Part shown: one piece after another, positions 54,690 through 63,035 of the stretch | Numbering within the stretch: the stretch's first letter is position 1 | How the letters are laid out: each line of letters starts with the position of its first letter | From: JANQJA01 sp965267485 | Lineage (GTDB): Bacteria > Pseudomonadota > Gammaproteobacteria > Pseudomonadales > Azotimanducaceae | Reading direction: 5' to 3' | DNA length: 64,000 bases | Assembly: GCA_965267485.1 (NCBI GenBank) | Contig: OZ254080.1 | Location: forward strand, 1,240,001-1,304,000 | The notes under the pieces: model-generated | Told to the model about the DNA's origin: nothing | Databases searched by the model: none | What the model saw: only the letters and a program-made list of their open reading frames with translations | Position numbers and translations under genes: made by a program

Positions 54690-55847
54690 ATGCAGGTAAC
54701 TCAATCACTGATGAAGTCGATCATCGTAATTTGTCTGTGCCTTGCGCTCTTCGGATGCATGTCGATTGATGTGGATACGTCAATCGATGATGAAGTGCTT
54801 CTCGACGGCTCGGCCGCGTTTGGTGAGACACTCGCGCCAGCGCCGCCGGTTGACATGCTGGCGCTAGATGAAGACATGCAGGCCTTTGTCGCGCGCCACA
54901 CGGCAGGCTCGAAGCATGCCCGTGTCCGGCTCGACCAGCTCCTGCGAGGCATGATCGACGAGGGGCTCCTGACCCTCGACTACGACGAGCAGCTGACGCA
55001 GACAGCGCAGGCGACGTTCCGCTCGAGGGAGGGCAACTGTCTCTCGTTCTCGACGCTTTTCGTCGCGCTGGCGAGAGAGGCGGGGCTCGATGCCCGATTC
55101 CAGATGGTCGATGTCCCGCCGACCTTCACCGACAACGGTGAGACGATTGTCGTCAATAACCACATCAACATACTCGTTCAGCAGGTGCGGGAGGGTACAA
55201 GGTACTTTCGCGATCGCGTCATCGACTTCAATACCGCCGAGTACAACGGCAGCTATGACATGTGGCCGGTCTCTGACGAGTATGCGCAGGCGCTGTTCCA
55301 TTCGAACCTTGCCGTCGAGGCCATGGGCCGGGGAGATTGGCGAGACGCGTTCGCCCAGCTCAAGCGGGCTGCGCTGACGGAGCCGGACATTGCCGACGTC
55401 TGGGTCAATCTGGGCGTCGTATACGCACGTATGGATGTGCCGGCGCTTGCCATCGACGCGTATCACCGCGCACTCAGTCTCGATGAGCGACATGCGACAG
55501 CGCTCGCGAACCTTGCCCGTGCGTATGAACGGGCCGGCAATGCGGAACAGGCAGCCCGGTTTCGTGCCCGCGTGGAATACCATCTGAAGCGCAACCCCTA
55601 CTACCTGCAGATGCTGGCAAAGACGGCGCTCGAGAACGACGAGCCCGACCGTGCCCTCGATGACATCGGCCGGGCCATCAGGATCAAGCCGGGTGAACAC
55701 CAGTTCCACTTCACAAGGGCGATTGCGCTGTATCGTCTGGGTGAACGGCACGAGGCTGAATCAGAACTCGAGCGTGCGGCCGAACTCGCGATGCATCCCT
55801 GGCTCGAGCGGCGTTATGCCGAGAAGCTGAGCGCCCTCCGGCAGTAG
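54690..55847 (+). CDS. Lipoprotein with transglutaminase-like and TPR domains (paralogue)
   Basis: 385 residues from ATG 54690, which has GGAG five bases upstream; ATG 54672 and 54711 are alternatives. The lipobox is in ICLCLALFGCMS. The transglutaminase-like part shows SREGNCLSFSTLFVALAREA with the cysteine, NNHINILVQQ with the histidine and VIDFNTAEYNGSYD with the aspartate. TPR units follow (DVWVNLGVVYARMDVPALAI, ATALANLARAYERAG). This is the same order and motif set as the lipoprotein at 32313-33455, so they are paralogues. Co-transcribed with the pseudouridine synthase. Membrane-anchored periplasmic protein of unknown substrate. Confidence 0.87.
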   Translation: MQVTQSLMKSIIVICLCLALFGCMSIDVDTSIDDEVLLDGSAAFGETLAPAPPVDMLALDEDMQAFVARHTAGSKHARVRLDQLLRGMIDEGLLTLDYDEQLTQTAQATFRSREGNCLSFSTLFVALAREAGLDARFQMVDVPPTFTDNGETIVVNNHINILVQQVREGTRYFRDRVIDFNTAEYNGSYDMWPVSDEYAQALFHSNLAVEAMGRGDWRDAFAQLKRAALTEPDIADVWVNLGVVYARMDVPALAIDAYHRALSLDERHATALANLARAYERAGNAEQAARFRARVEYHLKRNPYYLQMLAKTALENDEPDRALDDIGRAIRIKPGEHQFHFTRAIALYRLGERHEAESELERAAELAMHPWLERRYAEKLSALRQ

Positions 55848-55955
55848 TGCGGATTGTCTGCTCGTTCGATTAGCCCGAACGCGCCGCTTGACGACTTGAT
55901 TCTGGATCGATTCTGGCAACTTCCCGAATCATCATCCACGGGCATCCGCCTCAGG

Positions 55956-56444
55956 CTAATCAATTCGTTTGACGCGGATCGTGCGGCTGCCACTGGATTT
56001 CTCGAGCAGGAACGAACCAAGGCCGGCGCGCTGGATGGAAATCATCTCACCCTTGTCCAGCGGCAGGCGTGCTGAGTCGATCTGACGCCACACCTGACCG
56101 TTGTCCAGTGAGAGCATGAGCTTGCCGTAGGGCGTTCTTTCTATGCGGGCGACGGTCGCCTCGATCGCGTCGATCGCCTTGATGCCCAGCTTTTCCTGCA
56201 GTTGCGCGCGTGATTCGGTTTCGTCGCGCCCGAACAGGGCCTCATCTTCATGCTCCGGCGTCTGGGCCGTGTTGTTGTCACGCCCACGCAGCAAGCCGCG
56301 CGCGAGATCGTCGTAGCAGCCGACGCGCGCAACAAGGGATTCGATGTTGGCGCAGGCGGCGATGCGCTCGCGTTCGATCGTCAGGGAGTCTGCCATCGCA
56401 TGGATCGGCAGGAAGGTGAGTGTCATCAACAGGATGTGTTTCAT
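55956..56444 (-). CDS. Small secreted protein, unknown, conserved in Gammaproteobacteria
   Basis: 162 residues from ATG 56444, with a perfect GGAGG six bases upstream; the frame opens earlier (56483) across the terminator but is not used. Signal peptide KHILLMTLTFLPIHAMADS. Two cysteines (AACANIES, ARVGCYDDLAR) probably form a disulfide, a pattern common at the start of such proteins. The C-terminal half (EATVARIERTPYGKLMLSLD, GQVWRQIDSARLPL, GSFLLEKSSGSRTIRVKRID) is a small beta domain seen in many gammaproteobacterial hypotheticals. Its ribosome site directly joins the T run of the receptor terminator at 56455-56480, so expression may depend on readthrough. Confidence 0.82.
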   Translation of the reverse strand: MKHILLMTLTFLPIHAMADSLTIERERIAACANIESLVARVGCYDDLARGLLRGRDNNTAQTPEHEDEALFGRDETESRAQLQEKLGIKAIDAIEATVARIERTPYGKLMLSLDNGQVWRQIDSARLPLDKGEMISIQRAGLGSFLLEKSSGSRTIRVKRID

Positions 56445-56454
56445 CGTGTCCTCC

Positions 56455-56480
56455 AAAAAAAAGCCCCCGCAAGCGGGGGC
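56455..56480 (-). terminator. Rho-independent terminator of receptor 4, joined to next gene's ribosome site
   Basis: Stem GCCCCCGC with GCGGGGGC around a two-base AA centre at 56463-56480. On the minus strand eight T residues follow (the A run 56455-56462), directly succeeded by GGAGG at 56450-56454 of the next gene. It lies about 33 bp after the receptor stop. Confidence 0.9.
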
Positions 56481-56512
56481 CAAGTGCTGCCAGTACCAGT
56501 GGCCTTCCTGGA

Positions 56513-59305
56513 TCAGAAGGTCAGCTGGGCACGGGTGTAGAAGTAACGGCCCTGCGTGTCGTAGCTGAACTGAAGCGTGTTCATGTCATCGTACGCGGTC
56601 ATGTAGGGCGGCTCTTCGTCCAGCAGGTTGCGAACGCCACCCGAGAGGGTGAGGTTGCCAAGCTGGTAGTAGCCATTGATGTCGAAGTACCAGATCGAAT
56701 CCGCGATGTTGTCGAGGTTCGCCGGGCTGGCGTCGACATCCTCGGTTTCGCTCATGTACTTGGCGATCAGCGTTGCGCCCCAGTCGTCGCGGGTCAGCGA
56801 GACGGAGTAGTTGGTCTGCCACTCGGCGAAGGTCGCCGGGTTACCGAACGCGGGGTCACCACCGAACTTGCCAGCGAGCTCGTTGAGCGTACCGCCCTCG
56901 AAGGGCAGGTAGTCATACTTGCTGAGGTACGTCCCTGAAGCGCGCAGATCGACGAGACCCATCGAGGTGTCGAAGAAGTATGCGATTTCATAGTCGATAC
57001 CGCTGGTTTCGTAGGTTGCGAGGTTGGCGTTGGTCTGCAGGATGCCTGACAGCTGCTGGTTCGCGTTACGACGTGACGGTGCGCTCGTGCTGGGCGTCTC
57101 GTCGACACCCGGGAATGCCGGGCCAACGATGAGTGCACACAGCGGATCGCTGAAGCCGGCGCTGGCGTAGCAGCGACTGATGACTTCAGAGGTCGGTGCG
57201 GTACCCACTGCGTTCTCGATCGAGATGTCGAAGTAGTCGAGCGAGATCGAGAGGTTCTCGATGGCGCTCGGCGTGATCACGACACCCAGCGTATAGGTGT
57301 CTGACGTTTCCGGCTCGAGGTTCGGGTTTCCGCCCTGCAGGGTCGTGGCCTGGAACGTGGCAATGTTGAAGTTGCCCGGCAGTCCGTCAGCCTGACAGTT
57401 CGCGACGGTGTTGGCGTCGGTCGCAGCGGTGCCGTAGTTACGGCATGGGTCGGTGTACGACTCGGCCGATTGCTGCTGGCCCAGGAACAGTTCCGAAATG
57501 TTCGGTGCTCGGAAGCCTTCGGCATAGGTCGCGCGGAATCGAACGTCGTTGATCGGTGCCCATTCGGCAGAAATCTTGCCGACGACATCGGAGTCATCGA
57601 GGAAGTCAACGTCTGTCCAGCGCGCAGACGCTTCGACCGTCAGCACTTCTGCAAGCGGTACGCCTGCCAGGATCGGCAGGACGACTTCGCCGTAGACCTC
57701 GTCAACGCGGTACTCGCCGCCGGTGACGTTGCCGGGCGTTGCGAAAATCGCGCCGACCGCTGCACCGCCGTCCGGTTGTGAAGCGGCTTCTTCGCGCCGG
57801 TTCTCGTAGCCAACGACCCACGCAATCGTGCCGCCGCCGAGTTCGATGCCGAGATCGCCACCGAGGTTGGCCTGGAACACGTTGAGTGTCGAGCCTTCCT
57901 TGGTGTTCACACCGACGAAACCGAACGCGACTTGTGCCGGCGTCATGCTGTCAGAGATGAAGGGATTCCACACACCGGGGCAGCCGATCGTGCTTGCCGC
58001 ACAGAGTGCGGGATCGAGCATTTCCTCGATGAATGGACGAACGGCGCGGCCGAGGTCGCGCTGCGCGTCTTCCCACTTGGCCAGCGTGTAGTGCATGTCC
58101 CAGTACATGCCGTTGCCAAAGTCACCGTCGAGGCCCGTCGTGATGCGCCAGGCGTTCACGTCCTGTGTGAAGGCACGGCCACCTGACTCCGTCATGCGAC
58201 GTGAGATAGCGACAGCCTGAGGCGTCGTACAGAGCGGATTCGAGGCACAGAGAGCGTCACCGAACGGGTTGTCCGGATGTGATGACGGTACCAGCGGGCT
58301 CCAGAAGGTGCCGACCGGCGCCAGCAACTGGTCTGACTCCCGGTTCGAGTAGTTCAGCTCGAGGCTGGCATTCACACTGCCAAACGCCGAGTCGCTGACG
58401 AGCTCGTAGTTGGTCGAGGCGTAGGCGCTGAAGACGTCCTGGGGCGTCGTCAGGTAGGAGAGCGCTGCAAAGTTGAACGCGTCCTGTGCCTGGTTGAACG
58501 GGCGAACCGTGCTGCCGTCGAGAACGTGACCGCCGATCTGATCGACCTGCGGGAACATCTGCGCCGGTGTTGTCGTCGGGCTGCCGCCGCAGAACGTCTG
58601 CGTGCCGTCGTCAAACAGTGGGCAGTCGGAGAACGGACGGTCGCCCTGGCGGATTTCATCCCGCTTGGTGACCTGTGCGCCCAGCACAAAGTTGCCACGA
58701 TCGAACGTGGTGCCAAAGACGGCGGACAGGTTGAACTGATCGCCATCAGACTCGTCTGTGACGTCGTAGCCGAAGTCGATATCAACACCCTCGAAGTCTT
58801 TCTTGGTGATGATGTTGACGACGCCGGCAATGGCGTCCGAGCCGTATACCGTCGATGCGCCGTCGCGCAGGACTTCGATGCGCTCGACGATGGCGGCGGG
58901 AATGGTATTCAGGTCGACATAGCCGTTGACTGATGCCGACGCGAAACGCTTGCCGTTGACCAGAACGAGTGTGCGGTTCGGGCCGAGACCTCGAAGCGAC
59001 ACCGTTGCGTGGCCCGGGTTGCCGTTGTTGACGCCGTTGCCGAAGTCGCCACCGTTTACCGCCGGCATATCCTGAATGAAGTTTTCCAGCGTCAGGTTGC
59101 CTGAGGCAATGAGGTCATCTTCTGACATCACCGTCATCGGGCTGATGCTGGTCGCGTTGTCGCGCTTGATGCGTGACCCGGTGACGACAACTTCTTCCAG
59201 CATCGATTCTTCGCCGATAGCCGGAAGTGCTGTCACGCCGGTCAAGGCGATGGCTGAAAGCCCGAACGCCTTGATCGCACCTCGTGCGATGAGGTTCTTA
59301 GACAT
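56513..59305 (-). CDS. TonB-dependent outer-membrane receptor of a separate subfamily
   Basis: 930 residues from ATG 59305, with GGGGGT upstream. Signal peptide GLSAIALTGVTALPAIGEES, then LEEVVVTGSRIKRDN, a TonB-box and start of the VTGSRI subfamily. The plug shows ATVSLRGLGPNRTLVLVNGK, DLNTIPAAIVERIEVLRDGA and STVYGSDAIAGVVNI. The barrel contains FRATYAEGFRAPNISELFLG and ends FYTRAQLTF. This is a different branch from the tandem array at 33.6-42.6 kb, closer to the Caulobacter-type receptors proposed to import oligosaccharides or peptides. Several cysteine pairs lie in surface loops. Terminator at 56455-56480. Substrate unknown. Confidence 0.94.
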   Translation of the reverse strand: MSKNLIARGAIKAFGLSAIALTGVTALPAIGEESMLEEVVVTGSRIKRDNATSISPMTVMSEDDLIASGNLTLENFIQDMPAVNGGDFGNGVNNGNPGHATVSLRGLGPNRTLVLVNGKRFASASVNGYVDLNTIPAAIVERIEVLRDGASTVYGSDAIAGVVNIITKKDFEGVDIDFGYDVTDESDGDQFNLSAVFGTTFDRGNFVLGAQVTKRDEIRQGDRPFSDCPLFDDGTQTFCGGSPTTTPAQMFPQVDQIGGHVLDGSTVRPFNQAQDAFNFAALSYLTTPQDVFSAYASTNYELVSDSAFGSVNASLELNYSNRESDQLLAPVGTFWSPLVPSSHPDNPFGDALCASNPLCTTPQAVAISRRMTESGGRAFTQDVNAWRITTGLDGDFGNGMYWDMHYTLAKWEDAQRDLGRAVRPFIEEMLDPALCAASTIGCPGVWNPFISDSMTPAQVAFGFVGVNTKEGSTLNVFQANLGGDLGIELGGGTIAWVVGYENRREEAASQPDGGAAVGAIFATPGNVTGGEYRVDEVYGEVVLPILAGVPLAEVLTVEASARWTDVDFLDDSDVVGKISAEWAPINDVRFRATYAEGFRAPNISELFLGQQQSAESYTDPCRNYGTAATDANTVANCQADGLPGNFNIATFQATTLQGGNPNLEPETSDTYTLGVVITPSAIENLSISLDYFDISIENAVGTAPTSEVISRCYASAGFSDPLCALIVGPAFPGVDETPSTSAPSRRNANQQLSGILQTNANLATYETSGIDYEIAYFFDTSMGLVDLRASGTYLSKYDYLPFEGGTLNELAGKFGGDPAFGNPATFAEWQTNYSVSLTRDDWGATLIAKYMSETEDVDASPANLDNIADSIWYFDINGYYQLGNLTLSGGVRNLLDEEPPYMTAYDDMNTLQFSYDTQGRYFYTRAQLTF

Positions 59306-59702
59306 TTGTTACCCCCAAATGAGTACTGAGTTCCTGTGGCTTCTTGTGGAAGCCTCCCCCGGGTCGGTCGCGTGACGTGGTTAACGGTGAGCGACACGGT
59401 TCGCACGACGAAAGGAGCCGGTCGAACGACCCGCCGCGCATTGTAACGTATGAAACATTGAATACCTCAACAAAAATCTCAAAAAAATTTTAAATGAGGT
59501 AACTTATTGAAAATAAAGCCTTATGTGGCGAATTTCGCTGGCGCAGGATGGAACATCGGAAGAAATCCGAATGTTTCACGGGGTTAGTTCGAAATTGAAC
59601 CCGAAAGGTTCAGGGAATTGCGTTGGGGCGTTCGCGGAGAGGGCGGGCCGAGTCAGCAGCGCGCATTTTGGGAAGGCGACAGCCTGAGGGCAGGCGTTTG
59701 TG
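59306..59702. other. 397-bp intergenic region with AT-rich core
   Basis: No open frame with coding character was found. The stretch 59461-59520 is markedly AT-rich (runs of A and T in an otherwise GC-rich window), the likely promoter region of receptor 4. A clean -35/-10 pair with 17-bp spacing was not seen. No terminator or known RNA element is evident. Confidence 0.6.
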
Positions 59703-60002
59703 TCAGGAATCCGTGCCTTCGACCAGCAGGATTCGGCTCGTAGTCGATGATGCTAAGAGGTCAGCGAGCCCGAGTGATTGCCGCTCGTCGAAGAACGCCC
59801 GGGCCGCCTCCTGCGAAGGGAACTCGATCACGACGAGGTGCTCCGGAATGTGGAAGTTGTCGAGCACGACCTCCGGATTGGGACCGCGAACCAGATACTG
59901 GCCGCCGTGCCTCTCAATGAGTTCCGGGATCTGACTCGCATACTCGCCGAAGCGGGACGCGTCCTCGATGTCGATATCGACGATCACATATCCCTTCGGC
60001 AT
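59703..60002 (-). CDS. DUF1330 domain-containing protein
   Basis: 99 residues. The chain GYVIVDIDIEDASRFGEYAS, GQYLVRGPNPEVVLD and HLVVIEFPSQEAARAFFDER is the full DUF1330 ferredoxin-like module. Such proteins are cytoplasmic, dimeric alpha/beta-barrels without a settled function. It follows the GDT1-like gene by 2 bp and is the last gene of a short minus-strand run. Confidence 0.92.
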   Translation of the reverse strand: MPKGYVIVDIDIEDASRFGEYASQIPELIERHGGQYLVRGPNPEVVLDNFHIPEHLVVIEFPSQEAARAFFDERQSLGLADLLASSTTSRILLVEGTDS

Positions 60003-60004
60003 GG

Positions 60005-60286
60005 CTACGCGGATGCGGCCTGGTAGAGGATGTAGAGTCCGATCGCGACGAACCCGACGCCAGCGATCAGCGACAGGACCTTCTCGCTGACGAATGTCGA
60101 AATCAGGCTGCCCGCGAGTACGCCGATACCGGCGGCCACGATGAGTGCGAGGGACGACGCAGCAAAAACGACGAGCTTGCTCACCTCCTTGTCCGCGGCG
60201 AAGAGCATGGTCGCCAATTGCGTCTTGTCGCCAAGCTCGGCGATGAATACGGTCAGGAATACCGTTAGAAAAACCTTGAGGTCCAA
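60005..60286 (-). CDS. TMEM165/GDT1 (UPF0016) family protein, single-domain form
   Basis: 93 residues from TTG 60286, preceded by AAAGGA; no ATG fits. Three hydrophobic segments are visible (FLTVFLTVFIAELGDKTQLA, LVVFAASSLALIVAAGIGVL, VLSLIAGVGFVAIGLYILYQ). The hallmark ELGDKTQ, the cation-binding motif, appears once. Full-length family members have two such halves and export manganese or exchange calcium; a single-half protein would need to dimerise or pair with another gene. None such lies nearby. It overlaps no gene and is 2 bp before DUF1330. Confidence 0.88.
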   Translation of the reverse strand: MDLKVFLTVFLTVFIAELGDKTQLATMLFAADKEVSKLVVFAASSLALIVAAGIGVLAGSLISTFVSEKVLSLIAGVGFVAIGLYILYQAASA

Positions 60287-60342
60287 AAGACTTGTTCCTT
60301 TATGTCGCTATGTTCGTGAAATCCTGGCTGAGCGCCATTTGG

Positions 60343-60663
60343 CTAGCCTGCACGTGAGCCGTCCGGCATCTCGCTCTCCGGGATCGCGAGGCGGGGCAGC
60401 AGACCATCGGCATAGCCGATGTCGAACAGCATGCCCTCGGATTGTACGCCAGCCATCGTCACCGGTGACAGATTGACAACAAAGAGCGCTTGCTTGCCGC
60501 AGATCTCCTGCGGGTCTTCTCGCTCCTGCCGGATGCCCGCGACGATCGTTCGCATGTGATCGCCGAAGTCGACAGATAGTTTCATCAGCTTGCGTGATTC
60601 AGGGATGTCGTCGACGGAAACGATCGTACCAACGCGAATGTCGATCTTGTCGAGATCGCTCAT
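60343..60663 (-). CDS. tRNA-binding domain protein, CsaA-like
   Basis: 106 residues from ATG 60663; the open frame to 60729 has no conserved sequence. The OB-fold EMAP/tRNA-binding pattern is complete: DIRVGTIVSVDDIPESRKLM, TIVAGIRQEREDPQEICGKQ, VVNLSPVTMAGVQSEGMLFD. Stand-alone proteins of this form (CsaA) have chaperone-like and tRNA-binding properties. Cytoplasmic. It is in a minus-strand run with NDH-2 upstream (80 bp) and the GDT1-like gene 56 bp downstream. Confidence 0.92.
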   Translation of the reverse strand: MSDLDKIDIRVGTIVSVDDIPESRKLMKLSVDFGDHMRTIVAGIRQEREDPQEICGKQALFVVNLSPVTMAGVQSEGMLFDIGYADGLLPRLAIPESEMPDGSRAG

Positions 60664-60743
60664 CGCAATTTCAGCCTTGATGGGTGCAGGGTTCACGGAT
60701 TGTCGGTGCGCATTGAGGTGAAGCCTCATTCTACTTCATGCGT

Positions 60744-62069
60744 TCAATGCAATTTGAGCCTTGATCCGGGGGAGGCTGACAACGCATTTCGGGTAAGCGC
60801 TGCCAGTGTCTGCCATGGGCCAAGTACGGCCAGTTGGTGGCGACGGTAGAGCGACAGATAGGCAATTCGCGCCAGGAGCCCATAGATGCCGAGGCTCTGG
60901 ATGTACTTGCCCATGATCGTGCCCGAGGCGTCCTCGCTGGCGACGGTGACCAGCGAGCCACGCTGGCGGAACGTGAAGGGCGTGGCGATGTCCCCCTCGT
61001 CGAGCCATTGCGGAATGGCTCGTCGCAGATATTGCGCCTGCTGGAACGCGGCCTGGGCAAGTGGAGGAACCGTCACGGTTCCGCCGTCAGATTCGTACTC
61101 GATGCCGGCGCAGTCGCCCATGGCGAAGATGTTCTCGTCCGCCGTGGTTTGAAGTGTTTGCTCGACGCGAATCTGATGCTTCCCATTGGTTTCGAGGCCA
61201 AGGCTGTCCTGCCACGATTGGGCTTCGATGCCTGCGGCCCAGACGATGAGATCGGCTTCGATCGCGGGCTCGCCTTCGATTTCGATGGAATGTTCGCCAA
61301 CCCGTGCAACCTGCTGCCCTGTCCGAAGATCGACCCCCATTTTGGCGAGCGTTGCTGCAACGCGGTCGCTGATACTGGTGCCGAGGCCGGGCACGCATCG
61401 CGAAGCCGCTTCAAGCAGTATTACGCGAGTGTCCTCCCGCGGGTAGTGCCTCAGGCCAAAACTTCGAATGTTGTTGACGACGTCCTGAATTTGCGCGGCC
61501 AGTTCAACACCCGTGGCTCCAGCTCCCACGATAACGATGTTACGCTGGTGCAGTCCTTCTGCATCTTCGTGAGCTTCACGGGATTCGCCTCGCAGCAGGT
61601 AGTGGATGAAATTCCGGTGGAATCCCTCAGCGGCGGGCTTGTCATCGAGCTTGATGGTGTATTCCGCGACACCCTCGATGCCGAAGTCGCTGCATGTTGA
61701 TCCCGTCGCGAGGACGAGAACATCGTAGTCGACGCGGCGGATCGGCAGCACTTCATTTCCGTCAGCATCAATGTGGGCGGCCAGTTGAACCTGCTTTGCG
61801 TCACCGTCGATCGCTTCCATTGCGCCAAAGACGAACTCGTAGCCCCATTGCTGGCTATGGGCGAACAGATTGATCTCATCGTCGTTCGACGTGAGCGTGC
61901 CGACCGCATACTCGTGGAGCAGAGGCTTCCAGACGTGGCTCAGACTCCTGTCCACCAGCGTCACCGTGACGTTGGCGTTGTTCCGGTAGTGCCTGCCGAG
62001 CCAGCCAGCCAGCGGCAGGCCGCCGGCGCCTGCGCCAATGATCAGGATGTTTCGTTCCTTTGTACTCAT
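60744..62069 (-). CDS. ndh: NADH dehydrogenase type II (NDH-2) family FAD oxidoreductase
   Basis: 441 residues from ATG 62069; the frame opens at 62159 but only the part from MSTKERNILIIGAGAGGLPL is conserved. Two nucleotide-binding motifs are present: IIGAGAGGLPLAGWLG for FAD and NIVIVGAGATGVELAAQI for NADH. The FAD-contact segment NIFAMGDCAGIE lies near residue 310. The C-terminal part has the amphipathic helices that attach such enzymes to the inner membrane. It passes electrons from NADH to quinone without pumping protons. Divergent from the DMT exporter at 62144. Confidence 0.93.
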   Translation of the reverse strand: MSTKERNILIIGAGAGGLPLAGWLGRHYRNNANVTVTLVDRSLSHVWKPLLHEYAVGTLTSNDDEINLFAHSQQWGYEFVFGAMEAIDGDAKQVQLAAHIDADGNEVLPIRRVDYDVLVLATGSTCSDFGIEGVAEYTIKLDDKPAAEGFHRNFIHYLLRGESREAHEDAEGLHQRNIVIVGAGATGVELAAQIQDVVNNIRSFGLRHYPREDTRVILLEAASRCVPGLGTSISDRVAATLAKMGVDLRTGQQVARVGEHSIEIEGEPAIEADLIVWAAGIEAQSWQDSLGLETNGKHQIRVEQTLQTTADENIFAMGDCAGIEYESDGGTVTVPPLAQAAFQQAQYLRRAIPQWLDEGDIATPFTFRQRGSLVTVASEDASGTIMGKYIQSLGIYGLLARIAYLSLYRRHQLAVLGPWQTLAALTRNALSASPGSRLKLH

Positions 62070-62143
62070 ATCGGGCTTCTGCGAGTTTGACGACCCGGCG
62101 GTCGAGGTGTTTGCATGCGCGCCGCATCGCAGGGAGTCAGTCC

Positions 62144-63031
62144 ATGCAGGCAGAAGCACGACAATCCCGGCTCAGCGCGGTGCTTGTCGCGCTGGCGGCG
62201 CTCTGTTGGGGTGTATCGGGTGGTATCGGCGGGATCCTTATTGAGAACGGTGTCGGGACCCTCGTCGTGGCCTTCTATCGTGGCGCGATCGGCCTTGTCT
62301 GCTTCGGCATCTGGTTGTCTGTTCGCCCTGAAGGCAGTGGCATCGCGAGTGCCCGGCTCTGGCTTTGGTCGGTGATTGCCGGCCTTGGCGTTGCCGGCAA
62401 CTTTGCCTTCTATTTCTCGAGTATGTCCGAGGGCAGTATCGCTGTTGCAGCCACGCTGATGTACTGCGCGCCCGTCTATGTTTATCTCGTCTCCTTTGTA
62501 CTGGGCCTGGAACGTTCGACGCTCCTGAAGTGGTCGGCGATCGCGGGCGTGATGACAGGTGTCGTGTTCCTGACGGGTGTTTATGACGTCGCGGCTGAGG
62601 GCGTGACGCTCACGGGCATCCTGTCGGGGTTGCTGGCCGGTGTCTGCTACGCGGTTTTCATCTTTGCATTCAAGAATGCAGCACCTCACGGCGCGCCACA
62701 GGCGATTCTGTTCGTGGCGTTCCTGGCGCTCAGCGCTGTCTTGCTCGGCGCCGCCGGGATCGACAGCATCATCAGGGTTCGCGATGCCGCGAACTGGTGG
62801 ATGATTGCGGCGCTCGGCGTGCTGGGAGCTGGCGGTTCGTTCTACCTTTATGTGGTTGGCATTCGCGGGACGTCGCCGACGGTCGCATCGGTGTTGGCGA
62901 TGATTGAACCCATCACGGCGTCGCTGTTCGGGGTCGCTTTCATGGGGCAGCACCTGGACGTTACTCAGGTCGCAGGCGTGGTGCTGATCCTGGTTGCTGT
63001 CGCGTCGCTTAGCCGTGGTGGACGCGAGTGA
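62144..63031 (+). CDS. DMT superfamily (EamA) transporter
   Basis: 295 residues from ATG 62144, with a GGGAG site. Ten transmembrane segments form two EamA halves: LSAVLVALAALCWGVSGGIG begins the first, and GVTLTGILSGLLAGVCYAVF begins the second. Near the end is VLAMIEPITASLFGVAFMGQ, the conserved part of the second half. These transporters export amino acids or other metabolites; no substrate can be named. It is divergent from NDH-2 and converges on the BCCT gene with a 4-bp gap. Confidence 0.93.
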   Translation: MQAEARQSRLSAVLVALAALCWGVSGGIGGILIENGVGTLVVAFYRGAIGLVCFGIWLSVRPEGSGIASARLWLWSVIAGLGVAGNFAFYFSSMSEGSIAVAATLMYCAPVYVYLVSFVLGLERSTLLKWSAIAGVMTGVVFLTGVYDVAAEGVTLTGILSGLLAGVCYAVFIFAFKNAAPHGAPQAILFVAFLALSAVLLGAAGIDSIIRVRDAANWWMIAALGVLGAGGSFYLYVVGIRGTSPTVASVLAMIEPITASLFGVAFMGQHLDVTQVAGVVLILVAVASLSRGGRE

Positions 63032-63035
63032 TTGT

